Shown here: in pieces, positions 8,997-16,646 of the stretch
Numbering within the stretch: position 1 is the first letter of the stretch
How the letters are laid out: every line of letters starts with the position of its first letter
Source: G963676095 sp963676095
Lineage (GTDB): Bacteria; Bacteroidota; Bacteroidia; Bacteroidales; Prolixibacteraceae
NCBI GenBank assembly: GCA_963676095.1
Contig: OY781040.1
Location: 3,348,001 to 3,412,000 of the forward strand
Length of the DNA: 64,000 nt
Reading direction: 5' to 3'
Translations under genes and position numbers: made by a program
The notes under the pieces: generated by a model
Told to the model about the DNA's origin: nothing
The model's input: only the letters and a program-made list of their open reading frames with translations
The model's database searches: none

Positions 8997-9074
8997 AATT
9001 ATAATTTATGGATTTTTCAACTTCAGTTATTTACTGAATTTCGCAAGCCGTTACGTTAATACATCCGAAAAAAT

Positions 9075-9115
9075 TGCCTGTTTTTGCCCTGCACTAAGGG
9101 GGACAGGCATTTTTT
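9075..9115 (+). terminator. rho-independent terminator of the first SusCD operon
   Basis: TGCCTGT (9075-9081) pairs with ACAGGCA (9103-9109), with an inner GCCCT/AGGGG stem, followed by TTTTTTC. It lies about 80 nt after the last lipoprotein gene. Confidence 0.8.
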
Positions 9116-9150
9116 CTTTTGACTCCCCTTTAGTTTGCTGTTGGGGGAGG

Positions 9151-9545
9151 GTGAACTAGTGAAGTGGAGAACTAGTGAATGAAGGAATGAGAGAATGAAA
9201 GAATTGGGCATGGAACCCGAAAGCTGGTTTCACCTCCGGGAACACGTACAGATTAAAACAATAGCCATATAGGCACATTGAAAATTTGTGAACTGGTGAA
9301 GCAGTGAGTGAAAGAATTGGAAAAACAAGGGCATGGAACCCGAAACAGCAGGAACCCTATCAGCAACAGAAACTATCCTTCGTGTCTTCGCGCCTTGGTG
9401 TTCAGTTTGGTCAAACGGCGTAGCCTCAAACAATAGGAACAAACAATGTCAACCAGATTAACAATTGTAACTGCTTCTCCTTCGAGTCTTGGCGTCTTTG
9501 TGTTCAGTCTCGTGTCTTCGTTTTTAGCTTCGTTTGTTTCACAAT
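9151..9545. repeat. intergenic repeat mosaic, copy 1 (inverted orientation)
   Basis: No gene is supported here. The stretch contains phrases that recur, reverse-complemented, at 19800-20292 and 21448-21985. One phrase includes GGGCATGGAACCCGAAA, which occurs twice here (9207 and about 9331 regions). Another includes GGCGTAGCCTCAAACAATAG, matching TATTGTTTGAGGCTATGCC at the other sites. 9248-9345 resembles the reverse complement of 21528-21629. Low-complexity phrases such as GAACTAGTGAA are also present. No open transposase frame is seen. Confidence 0.7.
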
Positions 9546-9582
9546 TAATTGTTATTTTTACAGCCGCTGATTTTCAATAGTT

Positions 9583-9840
9583 ATGGTTATGCTAGTTATA
9601 ATCCTGTATTTAACCAATTTCTTGCGTACACTGCTGTTCTTCGTGATCCTGTACTACCTGATCAGGGCGATCAACCGCTATGTCCTGCCTTTGTTCAGGG
9701 CATCGCAGTCGTCCCGGCAGCCGGGCAACGGTAGGGAACGGCGGCCGGAAGGAGATGTACGGGTTGAGAATAACCGCAGGCAAGGTTCACGGATCCCAAG
9801 AGATGAAGGTGAATATGTCGATTTCGAGGAGATCGACTGA
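9583..9840 (+). CDS. DUF4834-like small membrane protein
   Basis: 85 residues. One N-terminal hydrophobic helix (about residues 2-25) is followed by an Arg/Gly-rich cytoplasmic tail that ends in the acidic motif GEYVDFEEID. This architecture matches the small DUF4834 family of Bacteroidota. The function is unknown. It lies about 150 nt upstream of the glycyl-tRNA synthetase gene. A TATTTTTA sequence at about 9553 is a one-mismatch -7 box. Confidence 0.65.
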   Translation: MVMLVIILYLTNFLRTLLFFVILYYLIRAINRYVLPLFRASQSSRQPGNGRERRPEGDVRVENNRRQGSRIPRDEGEYVDFEEID

Positions 9841-9991
9841 CCGGTTCTCCTTCGGGTGCATGATACGGCGGTAACGTTCCTGCAGGAACGGATAATAATC
9901 GCCGGAAGAGGTTTTTGTTGTCAATCCATTGGTATGAAAGTCAGCAGAGAGAAATTAAAATAATAAATTATCATTCATCAATCATAAAGTT

Positions 9992-11548
9992 ATGGCTCAG
10001 GAAGATGTTTTTAAGAAACTGGTAGCTCACTGTAAGGAATACGGATATGTTTTTCAATCCAGCGAGATTTACGACGGGTTGAGTGCTGTTTATGACTACG
10101 GGCAAAACGGCGTCGAACTGAAAAACAACATCAAAAAATACTGGTGGGACAGTATGGTGCTTTTACATGAAAACGTGGTGGGGATCGACTCGGCCATTTT
10201 TATGCACCCGACAATCTGGAAAGCTTCCGGCCATGTGGATGCGTTTAATGATCCGCTCATCGACAACAAGGATTCCAAAAAACGGTACCGGGCTGATGTC
10301 CTCATCGAGGAGCAGCTGGCTAAATATGAGGAAAAGATCAACAAGGAAATTGAAAAGGCCCGCAAACGGTTTGGCGAAGAGTTCGAAGAGATGCAGTTCC
10401 GGGAAACCAATCCCCGGGTGCTGGAAAACCAGAAGAAATGGGACCAGCTGCACGAACGTTTTTCAAAGGCCCTGAATGACGGCGACCTGGAAGAACTCCG
10501 CCAGATCATTATCGACGAGGAGATTGTTTGCCCGGTCAGCGGCACGCGTAACTGGACGGAAGTCCGTCAGTTTAACCTGATGTTTTCGACCGAGATGGGA
10601 TCTACTGCCGACGGTGCGCTGAAGGTCTTTCTTCGTCCGGAAACGGCCCAGGGTATTTTTGTGAACTACCTGAACGTGCAGAAAACAGGCCGCATGAAAA
10701 TTCCTTTCGGGATTGCCCAGATCGGTAAGGCATTCCGGAACGAAATCGTGGCCCGTCAGTTTATCTTCCGCATGCGCGAGTTCGAACAGATGGAAATGCA
10801 GTTCTTTGTGAAACCGGGGACCGAACTCGAATGGTTTGAGGAATGGAGGTCGATCCGGATGAGCTGGCACCAGGCCCTTGGTTTCGGAGCGGAAAATTAC
10901 CGCTTTCATGTGCATGAAAAGCTGGCCCACTATGCCAATGCTGCCGTGGATATCGAATATAAGTTCCCTTTTGGGTTCAAGGAGGTGGAAGGGATCCATT
11001 CGCGTACCGACTTTGACTTGTCACAGCACCAGAAATATTCAGGGAAGAAGATTTCCTATTATGACCCGGAGTTGGGAGAGTCGTATGTACCATATGTCAT
11101 CGAGACTTCCATCGGGCTCGACCGTATGTTCCTCCAGGTGATCTCTGCATCTTACTGTGAAGAAGAAGTGGAGACCGCTTCCGGCGAGAAGGATACCCGT
11201 GTGGTGATGAAACTGCCGCCGGTGCTGGCCCCGGTAAAACTGGCTGTACTGCCATTGGTAAAGAAAGACGGTCTGCCTGAAAAGGCCCGCGAGATTATCG
11301 ATGACCTGAAGTTCGACTTCAATTGTCAGTACGACGAGAAAGATTCGATCGGGAAGCGTTACCGCCGTATGGATGCTATCGGTACCCCGTTCTGTGTTAC
11401 GGTGGATCACCAAACCCTGGAAGACCAGACGGTAACGATCCGCTACCGCGATACTATGGAGCAGGACCGCGTACCCATTGCCGAAGTAAAAGGGATTATC
11501 GCTTCACAGATAAGCTTCAAGTCGTTGTTTGAGAAAATTCTGAAATAA
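9992..11548 (+). CDS. glyQS: glycine--tRNA ligase, single-chain alpha2 type
   Basis: 518 residues, the usual length for the dimeric class II enzyme of Bacteroidota, archaea and eukaryotes. It charges tRNA-Gly in the cytoplasm. The N-terminus has VFQSSEIYDGLSAVYDYGQN and GVELKNNIKKYWW. Class II motif 2 is in the segment RPETAQGIFVNYL and FGIAQIGKAFRNEI. Motif 3 lies in SIGLDRMFLQ. The anticodon-binding domain begins near residue 395 (APVKLAVLPLVKK) and ends with the IRYRDTMEQDRV region. The start is an ATG after an AT-rich leader. No terminator is obvious downstream. Confidence 0.97.
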   Translation: MAQEDVFKKLVAHCKEYGYVFQSSEIYDGLSAVYDYGQNGVELKNNIKKYWWDSMVLLHENVVGIDSAIFMHPTIWKASGHVDAFNDPLIDNKDSKKRYRADVLIEEQLAKYEEKINKEIEKARKRFGEEFEEMQFRETNPRVLENQKKWDQLHERFSKALNDGDLEELRQIIIDEEIVCPVSGTRNWTEVRQFNLMFSTEMGSTADGALKVFLRPETAQGIFVNYLNVQKTGRMKIPFGIAQIGKAFRNEIVARQFIFRMREFEQMEMQFFVKPGTELEWFEEWRSIRMSWHQALGFGAENYRFHVHEKLAHYANAAVDIEYKFPFGFKEVEGIHSRTDFDLSQHQKYSGKKISYYDPELGESYVPYVIETSIGLDRMFLQVISASYCEEEVETASGEKDTRVVMKLPPVLAPVKLAVLPLVKKDGLPEKAREIIDDLKFDFNCQYDEKDSIGKRYRRMDAIGTPFCVTVDHQTLEDQTVTIRYRDTMEQDRVPIAEVKGIIASQISFKSLFEKILK

Positions 11549-11583
11549 AAAGGGAACTGGGCCATCTTAAAAATCAGATCAAA

Positions 11584-11613
11584 TTGTCATTGTGAACGTA
11601 GTGAACAATCTCT
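11584..11613. repeat. GTCATTG-type dispersed repeat fragment
   Basis: The phrase TTGTCATTGTGAACGTAGTG followed by AACAATCTC resembles the GTCATTGCGAACGnAGTGAAGCAATC-like intergenic repeats that I recall from many bacterial genomes. Only one copy was noticed here. The identification is from memory and unverified. Confidence 0.3.
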
Positions 11614-11724
11614 TTGGTCTGAATCCCTAACTATTGAGGGGCGTTGTCTTTGTAATTCTGGGGTCGTCTAAAAAGTCCGACAAGTTTTTTGGAGACTATC
11701 AGCTAGTAAATACAAATTCATCTT

Positions 11725-11762
11725 TTCACCCCTAAATCCCCTTCAATGGATTTAGGGGTGAA
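11725..11762. repeat. perfect 15-bp inverted repeat
   Basis: TTCACCCCTAAATCC (11725-11739) and GGATTTAGGGGTGAA (11748-11762) are exact reverse complements with an 8-nt loop. It lies between two TTTTTTnGAGACT-like segments (about 11684-11697 and the reverse complement at 11819-11834) that could be decayed terminal repeats of a small non-coding element. No T run follows, so a terminator role is doubtful. Confidence 0.55.
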
Positions 11763-11838
11763 TCGAGGGACAGCTTTCAATTTGTGAGTTGAAAATTGTT
11801 AGAATCTACTTCTTGGACACAGTCTCAAAAAAAGGTAA

Positions 11839-12003
11839 AGCTACGTTCGCTCCGCACAAGTTGTGGATCAATTGAAAAAACAGGTGGACGAAAAAATAAA
11901 TAGATCTTTGCCTGCAAAAACAAAATATTCATTCAATCGGAATTCAGATGGCGTTTCTGATTTTGACAATCTGGTCCCGCTTACCGAATCCGGATTGTTT
12001 TGA
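11839..12003 (+). pseudogene. C-terminal remnant of an unidentified gene
   Basis: An open frame of 54 codons ending in TGA at 12001-12003 reads like real protein (QVVDQLKKQVDEKINRSL, then NRNSDGVSDFDNLVPL) but has no ATG/GTG/TTG start in a sensible place. It is stopped upstream by TAA at 11836. Its 5' edge coincides with the end of the repeat-like block at 11584-11835, as expected if an element or deletion removed the rest. The parent family is not recognised. Confidence 0.35.
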
Positions 12004-12594
12004 GCACAAACAACGACGTTTTTTTGTAATTTCTGTCCTTGAGCCGGACAGTCTCTTCCTTTTCCAGTCGATGAAAAGGAAGCAAAAATCTTGTCAAAAC
12101 GAACCCTCCGCCGGGCGTTTTGACGGCCCCCGCACCGCTCTGTTCTGCATTTCCTGGATTAAAAAACGATCCGCTAATTCTGTTTCTCCGAAGAAATCTT
12201 ACCATTTATTGAGGATATTAATTTTCATTGTTTCTATCTTCTGTTTTTGCTTTTGCAATGAAGTACTTTTAAAATGAAAGTAAAATGACCTTTCTTTTCA
12301 TATTTTCGTCAGATTGTTCCTTTTTTTATTTTCTTTTTTGGAACTTAAGTCGGCAACGTAAAATCATTAATGTAATTATTAATTGGTTGTTACAATATTT
12401 TAATATGTTGTAAAAAATATAAGTTTTAAATTGAAAGTTATTTGGCTGTAACTTATGTATGACATACTCTTTTTTGTCTCTTTTCCTGATAAAAAACCCT
12501 TTTGAATTCAATTGTTACTTTTAAATTGAAAGCAACCTGTTTTTTAACAAAATAAAATATGCCTTTTATCAGTTTCAGGTATTGTTTCTGTTTC
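12004..12594. other. AT-rich gene-poor stretch with repeated 14-mers
   Basis: No gene is supported. The exact 14-mer TTTTAAATTGAAAG occurs at 12424-12437 and 12519-12532, with a one-base variant at 12267-12280, all upstream of the secreted-protein gene at 12646. They could be protein-binding sites. A GC-richer patch at about 12040-12170 is compositionally different from its surroundings and gives spurious frames. Confidence 0.45.
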
Positions 12595-12602
12595 TATTTT
12601 TG
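12595..12602 (+). promoter_or_regulatory. -7 promoter box for the secreted protein gene
   Basis: TATTTTTG matches TAnnTTTG exactly and predicts transcription start near 12609, a 37-nt leader before the ATG at 12646. Confidence 0.55.
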
Positions 12603-12645
12603 CGACTGTTATTCATAAAATAACAATTAAAAAGAAAGAAGGACT

Positions 12646-13119
12646 ATGAGAAACAGGAACATTTTTTTCAGTATCGTTTTTATTGCCGTCATGGCAGTAT
12701 CTTCATCAGTATTTGCATACGGCGGCGGATCATTTGTCGATGATTATAAAATTTCACCGAAAGAAAACTTTGTACCCGGGAATGATTTCCGGAAAAGCTG
12801 GGAAATTACCTACGGCGATTCGAAACGTCCGGTTCAGGTACTTTTAAAGGAAACAAAAGGAGGTGACGAGTACATTGTCCGTACCGGCTATTTTGAGGTC
12901 AAGTATGTGAACTCGTCAAAAGGCTTTGGCGTTCGGCCGCTTAAACCGGCAGAACAGGTTGTCCCTTCCGGTCTGAACCTTAAGGTGCTGAATACCTCGA
13001 AGATTAATAACCAAAAGGTAATCTGTGCTGATAAGGTTGCAAGCGACCAGGTGCTCGACCTGATTGCAAGTTATTTACCGGAACTGATTAATGATGAATA
13101 TAAGAATATCCTGAATTAA
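12646..13119 (+). CDS. secreted protein of unknown function
   Basis: 157 residues. A classic signal peptide (MRNRNIFFSIVFIAVMAVSS, cleavage after VFA near residue 24) should send it to the periplasm or outside. The mature part is a small mixed-charge domain with no cysteine pair apart from a lone Cys near residue 126, and no motif I recognise. It begins with YGGGSFVDDYKISP and ends in a helical DLIASYLPELINDEYKNILN-type tail. It is a single-gene unit with its own promoter box (12595-12602) and terminator (13225-13252). The function is unknown. Confidence 0.75.
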   Translation: MRNRNIFFSIVFIAVMAVSSSVFAYGGGSFVDDYKISPKENFVPGNDFRKSWEITYGDSKRPVQVLLKETKGGDEYIVRTGYFEVKYVNSSKGFGVRPLKPAEQVVPSGLNLKVLNTSKINNQKVICADKVASDQVLDLIASYLPELINDEYKNILN

Positions 13120-13224
13120 GTAATTTTAGGATGAGGCATGCAGACCAGGACGATATAGGTTACCCCCATAACCCATCATCCCGGGTCACAAAAACAGTAT
13201 CATTGGATTTTATCCTATTCTTTT

Positions 13225-13252
13225 ACCCGGGCCTGAATGTCCGGGTTTTTTT
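13225..13252 (+). terminator. rho-independent terminator
   Basis: ACCCGG (13225-13230) pairs with CCGGGT (13241-13246), followed by seven T residues. It ends the secreted-protein transcript and abuts the stop codon of the convergent radical SAM gene. Confidence 0.8.
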
Positions 13253-14375
13253 ATTTTGAAAAAGGCTGACGTGCATAGATCCCCTTCCAGAGAGGAATGG
13301 CCAGTCCTTCCTGGAATGGCTTATTGTCTGAACGGTACAGGGTACAGGTACGGCAGGGGGCCGGTACCTTGCGCATATGTATCCACTCGTCCACGATCCT
13401 TTTACGGTGGTGCTCCAGGTCACGCCATTCGTCATCGACTGTGCCCAGCTTCAGGGAGGTGTCGCCGGGGAGTTCAGATACGACGCATCCGTCGGCCCAA
13501 ACCCCGCCATCTGCCGCAAAACGGGTTTTTCTGAGGTAAGAACAAAATTTCTTTTTCTCGCCGGTCTCTTCGTTGTAACAAAGCCTTTCCGACCTTTCCA
13601 GTCCTTCAATACCTGCGAATTTCCGGAGCACCCTGGCCCCCAGGAACGGGTATCCTGAGGCGTTGAGCTCTTTTTTTACCTTATTCAGGTCCAGTTGGTA
13701 ATCGCGGGGGATCCTGAACTCCAGGTTGACCAGCAAGGTCATCTTTTCCTGCTGTAGCCTGGACAGGAGCATTTTTATATTTTCCTTTACCTGGTCAAAT
13801 TTGTCAACACCAAACATGAATGTATAGGTTTCCCTGTCGAATCCTCCCAACGAGAACAGCAGGCTGAAGATTTTTTGCTGCCTGTCGTGTTTTAAGAGTC
13901 CGATCAGTTTTTCTATATTTTCTTTATTCATCAGGATCCCGTTGGTATAAAGCAGGACCGTTTTTAAAGGACCAAGGGACAAAGCTTTTTGGATATACCT
14001 GTTCCAATCGGGATTGACCAGGGTATCCCCGGTTGTCGGGGTAAAGCTGATCGTTTCGTAATTTACCTGTTTCAGCTTTTCCAGTACTTTTTCGTATGTC
14101 TCAGAAGACATTAGCTGTAGCTTTTTTCCGCTGCCCGCAATTTTTATGTATGAGCAAAAGATACAGCGGGAGTTGCAAACGCTGGATAATTCCATCTCGA
14201 CAAACGTGTTTCCCAGTTTTCTCAGGATAACGTAATTGCATAACGATATAACGGTTGCAGCCATGTGCCTGAAGCCGGTAGTTGAAACTGTTTTTTTTTC
14301 GTAAAAGGAAGTGAAAACTTTCTTTGTCGATTTCAGGCTGTTAAGCACAGCCTTGCTTGTTGCCCCTTTTGACAT
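13251..14375 (-). CDS. radical SAM protein with SPASM-like C-terminus
   Basis: 374 residues. The radical SAM [4Fe-4S] motif CxxxCxxC is at C67, C71 and C74 (CNSRCIFC). The core barrel includes ISFTPTTGDTLVNPD and LLYTNGILM. The C-terminal part has further cysteines (FCSYLRKTRFAADGGVWADG, C in GCVVSE, and CRTCTLY near residue 343) consistent with a SPASM auxiliary cluster. Such enzymes modify peptides, proteins or sugars; the substrate here is unknown. It is divergent from the glycan cluster starting at 14609, sharing a 233-bp upstream region, so a link to glycan modification is possible but unproven. No signal peptide; cytoplasmic. Confidence 0.85.
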   Translation of the reverse strand: MSKGATSKAVLNSLKSTKKVFTSFYEKKTVSTTGFRHMAATVISLCNYVILRKLGNTFVEMELSSVCNSRCIFCSYIKIAGSGKKLQLMSSETYEKVLEKLKQVNYETISFTPTTGDTLVNPDWNRYIQKALSLGPLKTVLLYTNGILMNKENIEKLIGLLKHDRQQKIFSLLFSLGGFDRETYTFMFGVDKFDQVKENIKMLLSRLQQEKMTLLVNLEFRIPRDYQLDLNKVKKELNASGYPFLGARVLRKFAGIEGLERSERLCYNEETGEKKKFCSYLRKTRFAADGGVWADGCVVSELPGDTSLKLGTVDDEWRDLEHHRKRIVDEWIHMRKVPAPCRTCTLYRSDNKPFQEGLAIPLWKGIYARQPFSK

Positions 14376-14555
14376 GTTTAATCTCCCATTAATTTTGACA
14401 GCTTTCCGCGAGCGAAAGTAAAACTATAAATATTTCTGGTGATCGGTTACTGTTTTTTTATTTATTATTTTGACCTGTGTATGCTTTGTTGTGAGGGTGT
14501 TGATGAACAGATACTATTTATTTTCCCGGTTCGTTCCTTGTTTATTAATCATTGC

Positions 14556-14563
14556 TATTTTTG
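14556..14563 (+). promoter_or_regulatory. -7 promoter box of the glycan cluster
   Basis: TATTTTTG matches the TAnnTTTG consensus, with a TTG about 15 nt upstream. It predicts a leader of about 40 nt before the GT2 gene. The remaining 14376-14555 region presumably also holds the promoter of the minus-strand radical SAM gene. Confidence 0.5.
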
Positions 14564-14608
14564 TCGTTATAAATAATTCGATCTGTTAAGTCCTCAAATC
14601 TGAGCCGG

Positions 14609-15517
14609 ATGATCAGTATTATAATATGTACATACAACAGGGACCGATTCCTGGGCAGCTGCCTCGAATCGTTGACCAGCCAGAGTTGTTCCCCCTCCGG
14701 ATACGAGATTATCCTGGTCAATAACCGTTCGACGGATAATACCCACCAGCTGTGCACTGATTTTGCGGCCGGCAATCCCGGTTTTCAGATCCGTTATTTT
14801 ATAGAGGAAAACCAAGGCCTTTCATTTGCCCGGAACCGGGGTCTCCGGGAAGCTGAAGGCGATTTACTTGCTTTTGTCGATGACGACGCTGTCCTTTGCC
14901 GGGATTACGTGAAAAACCTGCGCGACCAGTTCGGCGGTTCGGGGATTGTCGCCGGGGGAGGGAAGATCCTTCCGATGTGGGAGAAAAGCAGACCAAAATG
15001 GATGAGCCGTTTTTTGTTACCTTTGGTCTCTGTAATCGACCTGGGGCCTGAACAGGTAAAATTTGCAGGTAAGAAATACCCGATCGGGGCGAATATGTTT
15101 TTCCGCAGGGAGGTTTTCGGAAAAGTCGGGCTTTTCGATACCCGGCTTGGCAGGTCGGGCGGGAACATGATGGGAAGCGAAGAGAAGGATATTTTCCTGA
15201 AGATCAAGGCTGAAGGACACGATATTTTTTATTTCCCGGATATCTGGGTGTATCACATTGTGCCGGAGGAAAGGACTAAAATGGATTTTGTGCGGAAGCA
15301 AGCCCTGGGGATTGGCAAAAGCGAAAGGATCAGGACCCGGGACAGCCGCATCAAACTGTCTGAAAGTATATTCCGGGAAGCACTGAAATGGGGGGCTACG
15401 CTGATCCTTGCTTTTTTTTACCTGTCGGGAGCAAACTACGAAAGGGGAAAAGCCCTTGTCCGGTTCAGGTACTGGGTCAGTAAAGGCTTGTTATTTGAGG
15501 ATGATAAGAATGATTAA
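14609..15517 (+). CDS. family 2 glycosyltransferase
   Basis: 302 residues. A GT-A fold opens with SIIICTYNRDRFL. The nucleotide-binding acidic residue is in VNNRSTDNT (D43) and the metal-binding DDD-type motif is FVDDDAV (D91-D93). A C-terminal hydrophobic stretch near residue 260 (ALKWGATLILAFFYLSG) may anchor it to the inner membrane. It probably adds a sugar to a lipid-linked surface glycan. It is the first gene of the cluster, and its end overlaps the next gene by 8-17 nt. The donor and acceptor cannot be read from sequence. Confidence 0.9.
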   Translation: MISIIICTYNRDRFLGSCLESLTSQSCSPSGYEIILVNNRSTDNTHQLCTDFAAGNPGFQIRYFIEENQGLSFARNRGLREAEGDLLAFVDDDAVLCRDYVKNLRDQFGGSGIVAGGGKILPMWEKSRPKWMSRFLLPLVSVIDLGPEQVKFAGKKYPIGANMFFRREVFGKVGLFDTRLGRSGGNMMGSEEKDIFLKIKAEGHDIFYFPDIWVYHIVPEERTKMDFVRKQALGIGKSERIRTRDSRIKLSESIFREALKWGATLILAFFYLSGANYERGKALVRFRYWVSKGLLFEDDKND

Positions 15518-16388
15518 GACATTATTGGGCATACAAAGTTTTTTTAAGAATCTGTTCCTGACGATGGGAACTGCATTCAAAATTCTTTTGTTATCGGGAA
15601 AGACGAAACTAAAAGGAGTGTATCCAGACAGGGACGAGGCCGTGATACTGGGCAACGGTCCTTCATTGACTTCCATGATAAAAGAGCATCCTGAGTTCCT
15701 GGAAGGTAAGGATCTGGTTTGCGTCAATCACTTCCCTTCGTCAGACCTGTATACCAGGATTAAGCCAAAATATCTGATCTCTTCGGCTGTAGACCTTTAC
15801 CGGGAAGATATCGAGGAGCGTTTCCAGGTGCAGAGCGCACGGTTGTTCAGCGACCTGAATGAGAGGACCACCTGGCCGCTGATTTTCTTTTTCCCCTTTG
15901 AAGCCCGGAAATACAAACGTTGGCAAAATTTTATCGGGGAGAATAAAAACATCAGGGTCGTTTATTACAATAAGACGCCTATTGAAGGTTTCCGGTGGGC
16001 AAGGATGTTGTTCTTCAACCTGAAGTATGGCATGGCCAGGCCCCATAACGTGATGGTTCCCTGCATGTCGCTGATGATCTGGCTGGGCTATAAAAAGGTT
16101 TACCTCTGGGGGGCCGACCATTCCTGGCTAAAGGAGATCTCTGTGGATGAAAATAATAACGCGCTGATTAACCAGAAGCATTTTTATGACGAGAACGAGT
16201 CGAAGCCCCAGAAGCTCGACTGGGGAGGAAAGGGAAGCCGGAAGTTGCATGAAATCCTTTATAAATTTATGACTGCCTTTAAAAGTTATTTCGACGTGGA
16301 AGAATATGCCCGGGCAAATGGCGTCCGGATTATCAATTGTACAAAAGGATCATTTATTGATGCTTTTGAGAGGAAATCACTGGATTGA
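15501..16388 (+). CDS. GNGPSL-motif protein, candidate nonulosonate transferase (DUF115/GT42-like)
   Basis: 295 residues from ATG 15501 (ATG 15510 is also possible); the longer frame begins with a TTG inside the upstream gene. The N-terminal Rossmann-type motif AVILGNGPSL is followed by VCVNHF and a PKYLISSAVDLY segment. A second block, NVMVPCMSLMIWLGYKKVYLWGAD, resembles the SGVYMCAVAIALGYKEIYLSGID region of Campylobacter GT42 sialyltransferases. The same layout occurs in DUF115/MptE-like proteins of glycan loci. With a CMP-nonulosonate synthetase and NeuB-like synthase next door, a sialyltransferase-like role is plausible but inferred. No signal peptide is apparent. Confidence 0.65.
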   Translation: MIRMIKTLLGIQSFFKNLFLTMGTAFKILLLSGKTKLKGVYPDRDEAVILGNGPSLTSMIKEHPEFLEGKDLVCVNHFPSSDLYTRIKPKYLISSAVDLYREDIEERFQVQSARLFSDLNERTTWPLIFFFPFEARKYKRWQNFIGENKNIRVVYYNKTPIEGFRWARMLFFNLKYGMARPHNVMVPCMSLMIWLGYKKVYLWGADHSWLKEISVDENNNALINQKHFYDENESKPQKLDWGGKGSRKLHEILYKFMTAFKSYFDVEEYARANGVRIINCTKGSFIDAFERKSLD

Positions 16389-16646
16389 TGTTGGATGTTT
16401 GATCCTGGATGTTGAAAGATGCCTGATGGATGGATAAACAGACTGAATGAGTGTATGTTTTGAATTGTTAGAAGGTTTACGCTGCGCTGTTTGAGGACCG
16501 TCCCTGAAAGGGGATATACAGGATTGTGCAAAGAGCACCGGATTCGTTAACAACAGGAACTAAAAAAACAACAGAAACAATCTTTGTTAAACAGGTTGAT
16601 GGTTATTGGGTAGAATTTTTTTTATTTTAGATAATTTACACGCTAT
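16389..16646. repeat. low-complexity intergenic spacer within the glycan cluster
   Basis: This 258-nt gap interrupts an otherwise tight gene run. It carries phrases of the same style as the large mosaics: GATGTTGGATGTTTGATCC-like reiterations, a TTTGAGG-containing phrase, and AACAACAGGAAC / AACAACAGAAAC. No gene or clear terminator is seen. Transcription of the downstream half may depend on an internal promoter here; TTATTTTAG near 16622 is only a partial match. Confidence 0.45.

Noticed and set aside
9230..9442. Minus-strand 70-residue frame
   Set aside because: It falls within a repeat mosaic whose other copies do not keep the frame open.
11948..12277. 109-residue plus-strand frame
   Set aside because: Overlaps the more protein-like remnant at 11839-12003 in another frame, and its remainder is basic, Cys/Phe-rich translation of AT-rich and GC-rich patches without family features.
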